From positions 1 through 64,000 of the forward strand of contig CYKH01001165.1 in assembly GCA_001460835.1 (NCBI GenBank): a stretch of DNA of 64,000 nucleotides, given 5' to 3'. Shown piece by piece: positions 1 through 10,200 of this stretch. The DNA comes from Bodo saltans (Eukaryota; Euglenozoa; Kinetoplastea; Eubodonida; Bodonidae). Position numbers and translations under genes: made by a program. Position 1 is the stretch's first letter; each line of letters opens with the position of its first letter. A model generated the notes under the pieces. The model was not told the DNA's origin, did no database searches, and saw nothing but the letters and a program-made list of their open reading frames with translations.

Positions 1-34
1 GTTGTGTTGACGTTGTAGAAGAACATTGCACATT

Positions 35-2121
35 ATGAGGCTCCGAGTGGTTGGTGGCCCGATTCGCCGCACTGACCGCATTGTCCTCGATGTGACGAGT
101 AACACAACATTCGAAGCGATCTTAGCGTTAATCTTCAAGAAGATTGAAGCTTTGGATCTAGCAGACATTGCCAAGGATTATTTTAACGCGTCGTCAACGT
201 CGCCGACAACTGTGCCTCCAAAGGCCCCAGAAAACGATGCGTTTGGGGACACGGTGCAGGAGGGCGAGGATAGCACCTCGTCTTCGTCCGGTGGCGACGA
301 TGGTGGAGGGCGTACCGCGCCAAAGAAAAAGAAATCGTACACGCTGCCTCGAGCATTGTCCACCAGGACTGTTGCTGGGGTGACACCTTGCATCTCAACT
401 TCCTCCAGTCGGCTATCATGTCCGCCACTGGACTTCACGCATTTTCACATTGCCCTGCTGGAATTTGGCCCCGATGACAAGCCATTTGCGACAAGGCTGT
501 GCAAAAAGAATGACACGCCTCGCAGTGTACACATGAGGGTTCCAGTAATCGGCTTGTTCCTCCGTAAAGAATTTAAAGCCGTGGCAGGAAATGCGGAGGC
601 GAATGCACTTGAGGCTGCTCCGTGGCAGGAAATGCGGAGGCGAATGCACTTGAGGCTGCTACCATGGGCCTTCCAGGAGGCATCGAGTCGCCGCAAGAAG
701 ATGCACTCGCCTTGCCAGTCATATCAACATTGTCACCACCAGATATGCGTCGTACAGGGGAGTCGCCTCTTGTTCGGTTTACAAGTCCACTCCTGCCTCA
801 AGCACCGGGTGAAGGTCCTCCCCTTAGCAACGCGAAGGATATGTCGTTGTCCAGGCCACTGAGTTTTGCGCTCCACTACAGTGCCACTACGTTTCCACCC
901 TCAACAGCACTTCAGCGCGCCTTAGCCCTTTTCGGGGTGTCCCGAAATGACGGAGTCAACACAGCCCGGATACAACGGATTCTGCAGAAAGTTGGCCCGG
1001 GGAGTCACGAAGTGTTTCTCGCCACCGCAGAGCGAGCATTGTTGCATCATCAGCAACCCTCCTCCTTATATCCACGCAGCCCCTCCGACGCCAATGTAGC
1101 GGATGCACCCATCGGGATGCACTTCCCTCTGCAGAATATTAAGGACGTCTTATCCGCATGTCTCGTCAAGCTGGACTGTGGTACCCCGTACGATGCCGCG
1201 TACGAATCCGCGTCTATTCTGGCCGACATGCTTGTGCATGCTGCTCCAGTTGGAGAGGAACTCTTGTACGCATGTGTGTTCCTTGGGTTCCAATTGTCCG
1301 ACTATCACGAGCGGCTGCGTACGACCGGAAAAATTATTGATCTCAGCACTGCACAATGGATTCAATTCCAATCCACAACGTATTCACTTTCGCAACTTAT
1401 GTTTCTTGAAACAACGCACCGCACCGTGCTTGAAAGGCATGAACTTCGATCTCAAGAGTCAATGGAGCGCACGTTGTTAATGATGAAATTTTACCAATTC
1501 TCGTTCCAAGGGGTGAGCTCTAGTCGCAGAGGATCGGCGACATCCACTACCTCGTACAGGCCCAGCGTCGCTCCTTCCTTCGGCCCACCTGTGGTTGACG
1601 ACGACCTCGTATGGGAGCGGCTCGCACACTACCTCTCGCACGAATTGTTAGTGCCGTCTTCTTCGCCTGCTGAGAGGCGATTAAAATTAGCACAACAACA
1701 GACACCAACTACACGATGCGGTGAGAGCACCCTGCATCATCTTTATGAAGTCCCAGTCACGAAGCCTGTCTTCACACCGCAACGAACTGCGACAGCGAAG
1801 CTTGTGCTTGAAGCGCCGACAGGAGCTACAGCGTCAACGTCAACAACAACCACGGGCACCATCCACCGAGATCCAGCGTCTTTTGTGTTTGGTACGGAGC
1901 GACCACCGAAGGCAATTCCGGTAGGAACGGCGTCAACTCCCGGGGGTGACTCCTACACATCGTTTTCGCTGGGAATGCCTAGTCCCACGGTTGTTTCCGG
2001 TGGCGGGAGCCCGTCTGTGTCAGGTCGCATCGGCACACTTGAACGAGACGTTGCACAAGTCAAAGAGGCCCTTGCTCAGCAAACGTTGCTGCTGCAGCGT
2101 CTTCTTGAGCGTCACCAATAA
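35..2121 (+). CDS. GGP-module protein, frame interrupted by a 41-bp tandem duplication
   Basis: Member of the GGP-module family that fills the first 33 kb; function unknown. The start at 35 (MRLRVVGGPI) puts the module at the very N terminus, as in the paralogues, and follows a TAG at about 15-17 that could be a trans-splice acceptor. The module is split: strand 1 and the TTFEA helix lie within about residues 1-45, followed by an acidic Ser-rich and Lys-rich insertion of about 90 residues before the final strands (about 135-190). Then come a short helical motif (around 925-1060) ending AERALL, a helical region to about 1500, a Ser/Thr-rich tail and a short C-terminal coiled coil ending near 2121. 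The frame shifts inside a 41-bp direct repeat at 579-660; with one copy the gene would be a continuous 681-residue frame. The helical motif is shared with the gene at 4563, so the two are probably tandem paralogues. The downstream frame has no ATG near its beginning, which argues against two separate genes. Confidence 0.7.
579..660. repeat. 41-bp exact direct tandem duplication
   Basis: Two identical adjacent 41-bp copies, 579-619 and 620-660. Because 41 is not a multiple of three, the repeat moves the reading frame of the gene at 35-2121. The protein frames on both sides contain the same AGNAEANALEAA segment, which shows that the flanks belong to one gene. Confidence 0.95.
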
Positions 2122-2250
2122 ATTTGGCGCCGCACTGCAGACTCTCCCTGAAACAACGCAAACTTACCTCTTCCCCTCAAATAGCGACACTAGTTTTACT
2201 TTCTCTTGCTTCAAGATTGCCTCTCGGCTTATTACCATCTGAACCTATGG

Positions 2251-2304
2251 GTCTTTTTGTTTCGGTCAGTCCTTATCTCTTTATTCGCTGCGTCTATCCT
2301 GCAG
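2251..2304 (+). promoter_or_regulatory. polypyrimidine tract and probable trans-splice acceptor
   Basis: A T/C-rich stretch ends in CCTGCAG at 2304, ten bases before the ATG at 2314. No ATG lies between. This is the expected layout of a spliced-leader acceptor and favours 2314 as the start. The acceptor itself is inferred. Confidence 0.65.
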
Positions 2305-2313
2305 GAAAGAAAC

Positions 2314-4119
2314 ATGGGATCAGGTGCAAGTCAGCCCACGGCAGAAGAAGTGCCTCCTCCTGTAGCCGCCGGACCAGCTGCAGCAGGCGCAGAGAAGAAG
2401 GAGGAGTCCATCGTGGACAAAGTGAAGGATAAAGTTGGGGCTGCGGTGACAGGCGAGGATGAAGGCGTTTATAACGGCTTTCTGGTAGAAACAAACATCA
2501 AGTTTGACCTTTCGGTGCCAACGAACGCGGTAGAGGGTGCACTGTGCGTGGTCAAGGTGATTGTTGCGTTGATCCAAGCGTACGTCAACCGCAATAAGTT
2601 CCTCAGGGCGATGGAGGGGCGAATCTTGGCAATTGATGCAGCGGTGAAATCCCTGCAGAAGCGTGCGGAGACTGTGCTGGAAGCTGCGCTCCCTGCGCTG
2701 CGCAACTTAGTGAATCTCCTCGTTGACTACAAGCAGTTTGTCAAGTACATCACAAAGAAGCCTGAAGGTTTCTTTGACAAGGCTGTCAACTTCTTCCGCG
2801 CCAAGAGTGACTTGGAAAACCTTGCGGACTACGACAACTTGTTCACACGGTCCCTTTCCGACCTGAGCGTACCCCTGCAGGCTGATCAGATTGCACTGAT
2901 GGAAGAACAACGGTCCACTCTACAGAATCTGTCTGCAGATGTTGCTCGTGTCTTGGCCAAGCTTGATGAATCACGTGTGTTGGCGATTTCAAAACGTGTT
3001 CTCACACACGAAGAGTCGCTCTCATTTTGGATGGACTGCTTTCCTGATAAATTTCAAGCTCCCGTCAAGGAGTTCGTTGCGGCACTATTCTTGTGGATGA
3101 CAGAGAGTCGTGGCATGCAGGTGACACGACGTGCTGTGGAAAATATTGTGACGTCTGTCAATCTTGGAGACCTTAACACGGCCGATGAGACTGGCGAAGA
3201 GCCGATGGAGGACGCGCCTGATGAGTTTATCGATGCTCGCGAAGCGAACCTGTTGTTTGTTGCGTTGCCTGATAACTATCAGACGATGAAAGTTCCTGAC
3301 GTGATCGCATACGTTGTTGCGTTTGTGAAGAAGCGCCGTGCAAAGGAGCTTGAAACACTTCGTGAAGCACGCGAGCGCGCTGCTCGAAAAATGGAAAGCG
3401 TTGCCGCCACTGCTGTCCAGTACTCTGAAGCAGAGAAAACGTTTACAAGCTCTTTGGGGAACTTGTTCCACGCCAGATACGTCTGCGAAGCGACATCGCT
3501 CAGCAAGAGTGGTCAACTTGAGAAGCGCACTGACGTGCAGTGCATTTACATCACCGAGCAGGGAACCTTGCAGGTCCTAGGGTACGACCCAGTGTCGCAC
3601 ATGGAGGCGAATTGGATAGGCCGACTTTACGATGACATGTCTCTGGAGCTAGAGATCCCAAAGGACGTGGTGCGTGGCGCTCAAAACGACCCTGCAACAG
3701 CAGAGACGATGACAGCTCGCGGTGAATTCCGCGGAAATTTGTTCCTAGCGCATTGCGTCACCTACACTGGCCTTCGTGCCACGTACATCCGGCTTCCCAC
3801 AATGGTGCGCTGGGAGGGATACTGGGAAATGCCTAATGGGCAGCGTGGTGATATGTTCCTGTACATTGGAGAGGACAAAATCAATCGTACCGCTGTTTGC
3901 ATCAGTGACGATGACGTTGGTGTGGCGATTTGGCGAGGAGACATGTCAGAGACATCCTTGCAGCTCACCAAGAAGTATTTGAACCAGCATTTCGTCGAGT
4001 ACAAGGGTGACTTTGTGAAAAGCGGTGCTGGAGAGCTTCGCCACGTAAAGGGGAAGTGGAGCATTCCTGGGGACTGGGATGGCGACTTCGAGTTGTGGGA
4101 GCTTCACCCCGAAGAGTAA
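2314..4119 (+). CDS. N-myristoylation-type protein with HeLo/MLKL-like helical bundle (putative)
   Basis: The 601-residue protein begins MGSGASQ, a good N-myristoylation signal (Gly2, Ser6-type), so membrane attachment is likely. After a low-complexity N terminus, residues of about 55-230 form a run of amphipathic helices (ALCVVKVIVALIQAYV, then a YITKKPEGFFDKAVNFF segment and LENLADYDNLF). The pattern resembles the four-helix bundle at the N terminus of MLKL, RPW8-type and fungal HeLo proteins, which act at membranes; this is pattern recognition, not a search result. Another helical region follows to about residue 400. The last 200 residues are Trp/Gly-rich and strand-like (GYWEMPNGQRGDMF, GKWSIPGDWDGDFEL), suggesting a beta domain with at least two related units. 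It sits between two GGP-module genes but lacks that module. The stop codon lies inside a 60-bp imperfect tandem repeat. Could instead be a structural membrane-associated protein. Confidence 0.75.
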   Translation: MGSGASQPTAEEVPPPVAAGPAAAGAEKKEESIVDKVKDKVGAAVTGEDEGVYNGFLVETNIKFDLSVPTNAVEGALCVVKVIVALIQAYVNRNKFLRAMEGRILAIDAAVKSLQKRAETVLEAALPALRNLVNLLVDYKQFVKYITKKPEGFFDKAVNFFRAKSDLENLADYDNLFTRSLSDLSVPLQADQIALMEEQRSTLQNLSADVARVLAKLDESRVLAISKRVLTHEESLSFWMDCFPDKFQAPVKEFVAALFLWMTESRGMQVTRRAVENIVTSVNLGDLNTADETGEEPMEDAPDEFIDAREANLLFVALPDNYQTMKVPDVIAYVVAFVKKRRAKELETLREARERAARKMESVAATAVQYSEAEKTFTSSLGNLFHARYVCEATSLSKSGQLEKRTDVQCIYITEQGTLQVLGYDPVSHMEANWIGRLYDDMSLELEIPKDVVRGAQNDPATAETMTARGEFRGNLFLAHCVTYTGLRATYIRLPTMVRWEGYWEMPNGQRGDMFLYIGEDKINRTAVCISDDDVGVAIWRGDMSETSLQLTKKYLNQHFVEYKGDFVKSGAGELRHVKGKWSIPGDWDGDFELWELHPEE

Positions 4120-4214
4120 CACGTTAACGCTGTCCTGTCATTTCGAATCTCGGCGTGGGAGCTTCACCCCGAAGAGTAAACGTAAGCGTTGTCCTGTCAT
4201 TTCGAATGTCGGGC
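4095..4214. repeat. 60-bp imperfect tandem repeat spanning a stop codon
   Basis: Copy one (4095-4154) holds the last codons and TAA of the gene at 2314-4119. Copy two (4155-about 4214) repeats the same ending with a few substitutions, including its own in-register TAA. The two copies share GTGGGAGCTTCACCCCGAAG and a CTGTCATTTCGAAT stretch. Confidence 0.9.
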
Positions 4215-4562
4215 TCATTCCTTCTTTTATTTCCAATTTTACTGTGTATCCCCCAAGCAATGTGTTTATGTTGTGTTTTATTTTCCGCACATGGGGAACT
4301 CCTACGCATGGATCCTCGGAATGACTCCCTCTCATTGTCGGCGTTACGCGTTTGATGTCGTTTTTGCTTGACAGAAGACGTCATTTACCCCAACGCAGCC
4401 CTACACCCCTTTTATTTTACGGTTCAAAAAGAGAAAAAATGCAACAGTAGAGAAATTGTCTCCGTTGCTATGACTGTGGGCATGTGCTGTGCGTGAAAAG
4501 GATCGTGAATCCCCTTTTTCTCTTTGTTACTCGTTGGCGTGACACACATAGCGATCACTTCA
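4215..4562. other. intergenic region with pyrimidine tracts
   Basis: No gene is supported here. It contains T-rich blocks at about 4220-4290 and a CCCCTTTTTCTCTTTG tract at about 4510-4526, followed by an ACATAG at about 4546-4551, twelve bases before the ATG at 4563; this is the best candidate splice acceptor for the next gene. Small frames on both strands look incidental. Confidence 0.6.
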
Positions 4563-6807
4563 ATGTTATCGTTGCGTATCTTAGGCGGCCCCGTGCCGCG
4601 AGGCGAGAAACTCCTCATTGACGTCACCCCGTCCACCATCTTCGAGGCCATGTTCCCGCTGATCCAACAACGTCTTGGCGAGTTTGGCATCGCGATAGAC
4701 GATATGATGGGCGGCTTGGCAGATCAATACGACGTCGTGGAGTTACAGTTTGTGGAGGGAGGCAAAGCAAAACCTTGTCGAACACTAAGCCTGCAGGAGT
4801 CACCAAAATCAGCGAAGCTCTCTGCACCCGCCATCTTGCTGCGCCTCAAGCAGCAGGCCACGACGAGAGGACTTACATCATCTGGTTCGTTTACTGGTGC
4901 AGCCAGCAACAATGGCTCCTTTGGCATCGCTCGCTCCCCCATCCCTGCTGCAATCAGCCCAACAAACTCCTCTCACTCCCAGCCAGTTCTTCTTCCGCCC
5001 ATCAACTCAGCTATTGGTCAGCGCCGCTTATCATCCGACACCTTTGGTTCCGACTACATGAACATGACATCGCCGCCGTCCACAGTGGGACCCTCTCCTA
5101 TGGTAAATGTTGCAAGTGGACTTGCAGGAGGAGGCCGCCGAACTACGATCCAACAATCGCTCGGAGCGGCACGTACTTCGCGGGAAAAGTTAGCAATCAT
5201 GTACAATGTTTCGTTAGGGGACCAACCCAGAATGGTATGCCTCGATAGGATCCTTCGGAGGGCACAAGTGACAGGGCGCGTGGAGGACTACATGAACATG
5301 ACATCGCCGCCGTCCACAGTGGGACCCTCTCCTATGGTAAATGTTGCAAGTGGACTTGCAGGAGGAGGCCGCCGAACTACGATCCAACAATCGCTAGGAG
5401 CGGCTCGTACTTCGCGGGAAAAGTTAGCAATCATGTACAATGTTTCGTTAGGGGACCAACCCAGAATGGTATGCCTCGATAGGATCCTTCGGAGGGCCCA
5501 AGTGACAGGGCGCGTGGAGTGGCTCATTGCTGTGGCGGAGAAGGCACTGCTTGGCGTCACGCCTACAACAGACGCAACACCACAAGCAGCGCTTCCAGTC
5601 GTCACATCTGCCAGCAGTGCAAGCAGTCCTCATCGATTTATGTTGGAGGACCCGACATCAGAGTTCACAGTCAATGAAGAGCAAAGCGATGCGGCAGCAG
5701 CAGCAAGCCCTGCGCCTGGATCGCGCTTACGAAATCTTCTTAGCATGGGCGGTGGGTCGCCATCGCATCTCTTGCGTAAGATGCGTTCTTCGGGAATGCT
5801 GCCTCAACGTGCCGAGGAGAAGCGTACGACAACCCTCTCCATCACTACGATGAACATGTTGCTTCAACGGATTCATCGTGACTGTAGTGCCGCACTAACC
5901 ATTCTCTTTACGCCTGAACACTCACTGACGTCACGGATTCAGTCACCGCCACTCCCAGGCGACTTTAAAACGTTTGTGTTCGAGGCCGGCATGACGCCGC
6001 GTGCTGCTGTGGCGACACTGCTGTACAAACTGTTTGAGTTTAAGTACGTTCGCCGAGACTTTGAGAAATTCGAGCAAATCGAACGATTTCGTGGTGAAAA
6101 GGCCGAATTCCTTCGGTTCGAAGCCACGACTAATCTCATCATTCAGAAGATGTTCTACGCTCATTGGTGCACGGTGCAGCAAGGCTATTTCTCTGTGGTG
6201 GAGCAGAATCAACGGTTGACTGTCGTGTTAGCCAGTGAACACACACAGCGCCAAGCGCTAGTGGCCGCTGCATTCCAGTCATTTGAGTATGCCATTCGCA
6301 AAGATTACGTAGAGGCAGCGGAGGAGCGGCACCGGTGGCAGTACGTCTCGTATCACATGCAAACCCGTGAACACTTTGCACGGCGCGTGGTTGTACAAAA
6401 GTATTGGATCGCACAACGATTGTTGGAGCTCGAACGCGACTTTGCCATGGCGGCGCAGGTCATGATGAGAATTTTCCGTAGGGCGCTGGTTGGGTATCGC
6501 GAGTTGGCGCTGCTTAAACTTGTAGACTTGGAAACAACGTATCGCCGCTTGATGTGGAAGAGGGAGTGGACCCTTCGTGTGGCGCTGTTCGAAACACAAG
6601 AGCAACTTTACCGGCATTGGCTGGACGAGACGATCCTTACGTGGCTCTACGTGGCTCTCTCCGGTTGTGGAAAAAATAGCGGCAAAGGCGATCTCAGATG
6701 GCCGAGTCCTTCTCGCACTTGAAATGCGAGAAATGAGGAATGTGCGGGCACGAGAAGAGGCTCGACTTCGTGTGCTGCTGCGGCAAAATTCTTCAGTTCA
6801 ATTTTGA
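4563..6807 (+). CDS. GGP-module and helical-coil protein, frame change near the 3' end
   Basis: The start at 4563 (MLSLRILGGPVPRG) is the first ATG after the upstream pyrimidine tract. Residues of about 1-105 are one GGP module: RILGGP strand, TIFEAMFPLI helix, VVELQFVEGGKAKP strand and turn, and AILLRLK final strand. A Ser/Pro-rich linker follows, then a 78-residue segment present twice in tandem (from 5052) that ends in the helical motif shared with the gene at 35 (RILRR, AEKALL). From about 5860 to the end the protein is a long Glu/Arg-rich helical region with regularly spaced aromatic residues, similar to the middle of the protein at 7269. The main frame stops at 6722, but a 10-bp tandem repeat at 6638-6657 shifts it; the alternative frame continues in the same Glu/Arg-rich style to 6807, so that end is preferred. 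Function unknown. Confidence 0.75.
5052..5519. repeat. 234-bp in-frame tandem duplication
   Basis: Two adjacent 234-bp copies (5052-5285 and 5286-5519) differ at about three positions, encoding a 78-residue segment twice. The frame is kept. Only the second copy is continuous with the downstream helical motif, so the first copy carries an interrupted version. Confidence 0.95.
6638..6657. repeat. 10-bp tandem duplication causing a frame change
   Basis: TACGTGGCTC occurs twice back to back. The frame upstream continues into a short Gly/Ser tail ending at 6722. The frame expected with one copy continues as a Glu/Arg-rich helix to 6807. Confidence 0.85.
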
Positions 6808-7268
6808 TACACTCCGAGCTCGCTTACGTGTTGACTTTACACGCAATGAAAACTGGGTGATCTGATGTGTGCGTTGTTTGTTTTTACGTAAGACTTTCTC
6901 GGTAGAGCGCCTCCTTTGCTACCTCGCCACTCACACATTTGTACAATGATTTGTTTCCGTGGACAATTGCGAATATAGTCATCAGCAACAACGATTCTTA
7001 CATTGTAGACCTTGGAAACACAACACTGTCGTCGCGCTTTAGTGATTAGGAAAATCAGGGAAAAGGGACTTTGTTCATTGTTCACCCCCTTTTGTTGCCA
7101 CTTTTGTTCAGAGAGCGCCTGACAAACGCCACAGGTTACGTTCCCGCCACAGTGGCGTAGTGTCATTTTGTATACCTCTTTTCGAGCGCAAATAGTCTGT
7201 GTAAAAAAAAAAAGAACGAAAAAGCGAAAGACAAAAAATTACGAAGAGTCCTTGTTGCTCGAGCAAAC
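6808..7268. other. intergenic region with splice-acceptor signals
   Basis: No gene supported. It holds a pyrimidine-rich stretch at about 7072-7111 ending in TTGTTCAG, a good trans-splice acceptor candidate for the large gene at 7269, and an A-rich block at about 7203-7240 in what would be its 5' leader. No ATG is seen between the acceptor and 7269 in the leader. Confidence 0.55.
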
Positions 7269-10200
7269 ATGGTCAACATTAGAATTCTGGGAGGGCCGTT
7301 CCCAAAACAAGAAAAGTGTTCCATCGAGCTAGATGCGGCGAGAACAGCATACGGAGATGTGTTTCGTCTCGTGCAGCAGCAATGGCAGAACCACTCGCAC
7401 AACATAGCGCAGGATGTTGTCGTGAGTGCCTCCACCTTCCAACTAGTAGAGCTTGAAGAATCAGGCCAAGGGAGTAGTGGCAGGCCAATGATGCGTGTCG
7501 TAGGCCCCGTTCCTCTGGAGCAAACACTCCAGACGCATCCCCTTACTGTGCCAGTGTTGATGCTGAAAGTCATATCGGCCCCTCCTATCCTTTCTCAGCA
7601 TCGAAAGTCTGTATCATTTAGGGAAAGTGGTGTCTCAAGCACTCCACGAGCCCGCGTGATTGGTGGCCCAATTCTATCCTCGGATCGTGTGTTCGTGGAA
7701 GACACGAGGAGTTCTCGGTCGTCTGTGATGTTGGTTTCTGATTTATTCACGCAAATCGCCGCTCATTTGCCGAACAGTGTTCACCCTCCCGTCCACTGGG
7801 ATTACTATGAACTGTACGAAGCGACAGTGTCCAACTCTGCCACTGGGGCGTGTGACATGTCGACACAGCTCCAACCGATGGAGCCGGTGGACTTACAAAA
7901 GTTGAAACAGCCCCTCCTCATGCTCAAAGCGAAGAAGGCACCAACCGACCAGCATCAGATCGATGGAACCAACACTAGCCCTGCATTACTGGCAGGAAGT
8001 GCGAGCAGTGCTGCGTGGAGCCCAAGCTTTGTCCCTGGGCGCCGCTCATCCTTTGACGCCGATCGCCACGCAACGCTGATGGTCTCGCCGTCATTATTTT
8101 CGATGCCGTCTGTGGAGATGACGTCTTCCATTGCTCTACACTCTCCTGAAACGGTGTCTATCGTGCACCCGCCTTCTGCCGTTGTCGGCACGAATGCCTC
8201 GCCTAAGAGTGAAACGTCGATTAGCCCATCACGTCGATCGTCATCATTTTTTCGAACAGTTGCCAACGCTATGCTAGGAGCAAGAAGAGCATCATCGCTT
8301 CTCGGTGAAGAGGATGCAGATATTGACGACACCTCCGTCACATTTGCCAGTAGTACCGCCACGACTACAGCTGCTAGTGCCACGGTACCGTCCTCCTCGA
8401 CGCCATCGCCAGCAAGATCGTCTCTCACGGCGGCATCACCCATCCATATACAGCCTCATGATGCAATGGCGACGAACTCGTTTCTAACGAGTGTCACATT
8501 CACATTGAACATCACCATCGTCAGGCGAGATACCGCCTCAACATTTGAATCCGGCCGCTGGACAGACCCAAAAGCGGAGGTTGGCATCCTTGTAGAAAAA
8601 GTGTTGCAGGTTGTCGTCACGCCGCACATGACTTTGGAAGCCATCGCCTCCGTTGCCACAACCCAAACGGGAGGCCAGCTGCATCTGAGCGACGCCAAGT
8701 GGTTTCGTAGTGAGGAGAGTGCAAAGGTATGGCTAGCGGAGAACAGCAATGCGTCCTCAAAGTTACTTTTGAAACAAACTGAGTGCTGTTTGGCCTTAGC
8801 TTTGCACGAACCGAAGTTAACAGTCCTCTGCCCAAGTAGCAATGAAGAGGAAGAGGGATTCCCGGATGCATTTGTTCACAACTCATCTATCCTGGACAAG
8901 CAAGACTCTGTTTCTGTGCCAAGTACTCTCCAGCAGCGACGTGCTTCAAGTGTCAAACTTCCCTCCACCACCCACGCTGCTGTTCGCGCAGTGGTTCACT
9001 TCGCTGAAGATCAACTTCCACAGTTGGGGTATCATGAACAGGTCATTTTACAACGCCAACTGAACGTTGTGCTGCAACGAAAAGACTCGCCGTTTGCTGG
9101 GCCCATGTTCTTAGATTCTCTTTTAAGAACTTGGCAGCGCGCGTTTGATCCTGCTCAGCTTGACCCTGACGCAACGGACCGAGCTCGTACAACTGTAGAA
9201 AGGCGAGCTGTGAAGGTGTTAAGCATTCTTGACGACAACAGCCAAGGACGTGATGTATTCCCTGCGCATGCTGCTGAGGGGTCAATTGTTGCCCATACAA
9301 TCTCCCACGTTGCCACCGCATTATCTGCGCGTCAAGTCATCCGCACAGAACTAGTAGATGTGGTGTATCGCCAAGAGCCAGCAGCGCGTTTCCAATTATT
9401 GAGCGACGAAACGGTGCTTTACCGGGAGCGGCTGTACTTTAAGTTTGTCAACGCCAGCGAGCGATGTGGCCGTCAAAGTATTGACGTGAAATGCCTTATG
9501 TCACGTGAACACAACAAACGCGTTGCACTTGCGGCGAGGGCATTTTCTGCCCTCATGAGCAGGGCGTCTTCCATCTTTGCACTATGGCTGCACCTCACGG
9601 AAGAAAAAGAGCGCAGAACCTTTTGTGTTCTCGAGCTCCAAGCACGTCAATGCGCTGACTACGCGGCCATTCTTCGCGAAGAGGATACATTGTCTGGTTG
9701 CATGTACACAGATGCGAAGCGTGTTGGCGCCGAGTTGGGCTACGATCACTTTATTCAATCCACACAGGTCGCACATTTTCATCAAGAGGCTCAAGAACGC
9801 AATGCACTCGAGCAACAAGCTGTCTACACCATCTCATCTAGTATGATTTACTTCCAACAGTTTTGTGAACGCAAAGCAGTTCTGGCCCAGAATGATATCT
9901 GGTATGCGTCGATGGAGATGCTGTGTGATCGTGTTGAGGGGGAGCACTTCGACATCATTCCTTCCTACGTCACCCCATTTTATCGCCTTGCGTGGGGTCA
10001 GCGGTACGACCTCCTGATCGCTCACGAGTCTTCTGCTCGCCTTGTGATCAAACAACAAAGCGAAGACTTGTACGGATCCATTTGTCGCAGATTCCTAGAG
10101 TGGATTGACGAGAGGAATTCCCTCAGTGATCAGCTGTCCCGCATGGAACTTTCTAAGGTGGAGCGCATTGCTCGGGTTCGTATTCAGGATCAGCAACAAA

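Noticed and set aside
622-2121. Separate gene downstream of 35-862
   Set aside because: It begins at a GTG inside the 41-bp duplication and continues the upstream protein when one copy is counted; treated as one interrupted gene.
6837-7166. 109-residue - strand frame in the intergenic region
   Set aside because: No recognisable motif, opposite to all other genes, and it overlaps the acceptor signals for the gene at 7269.
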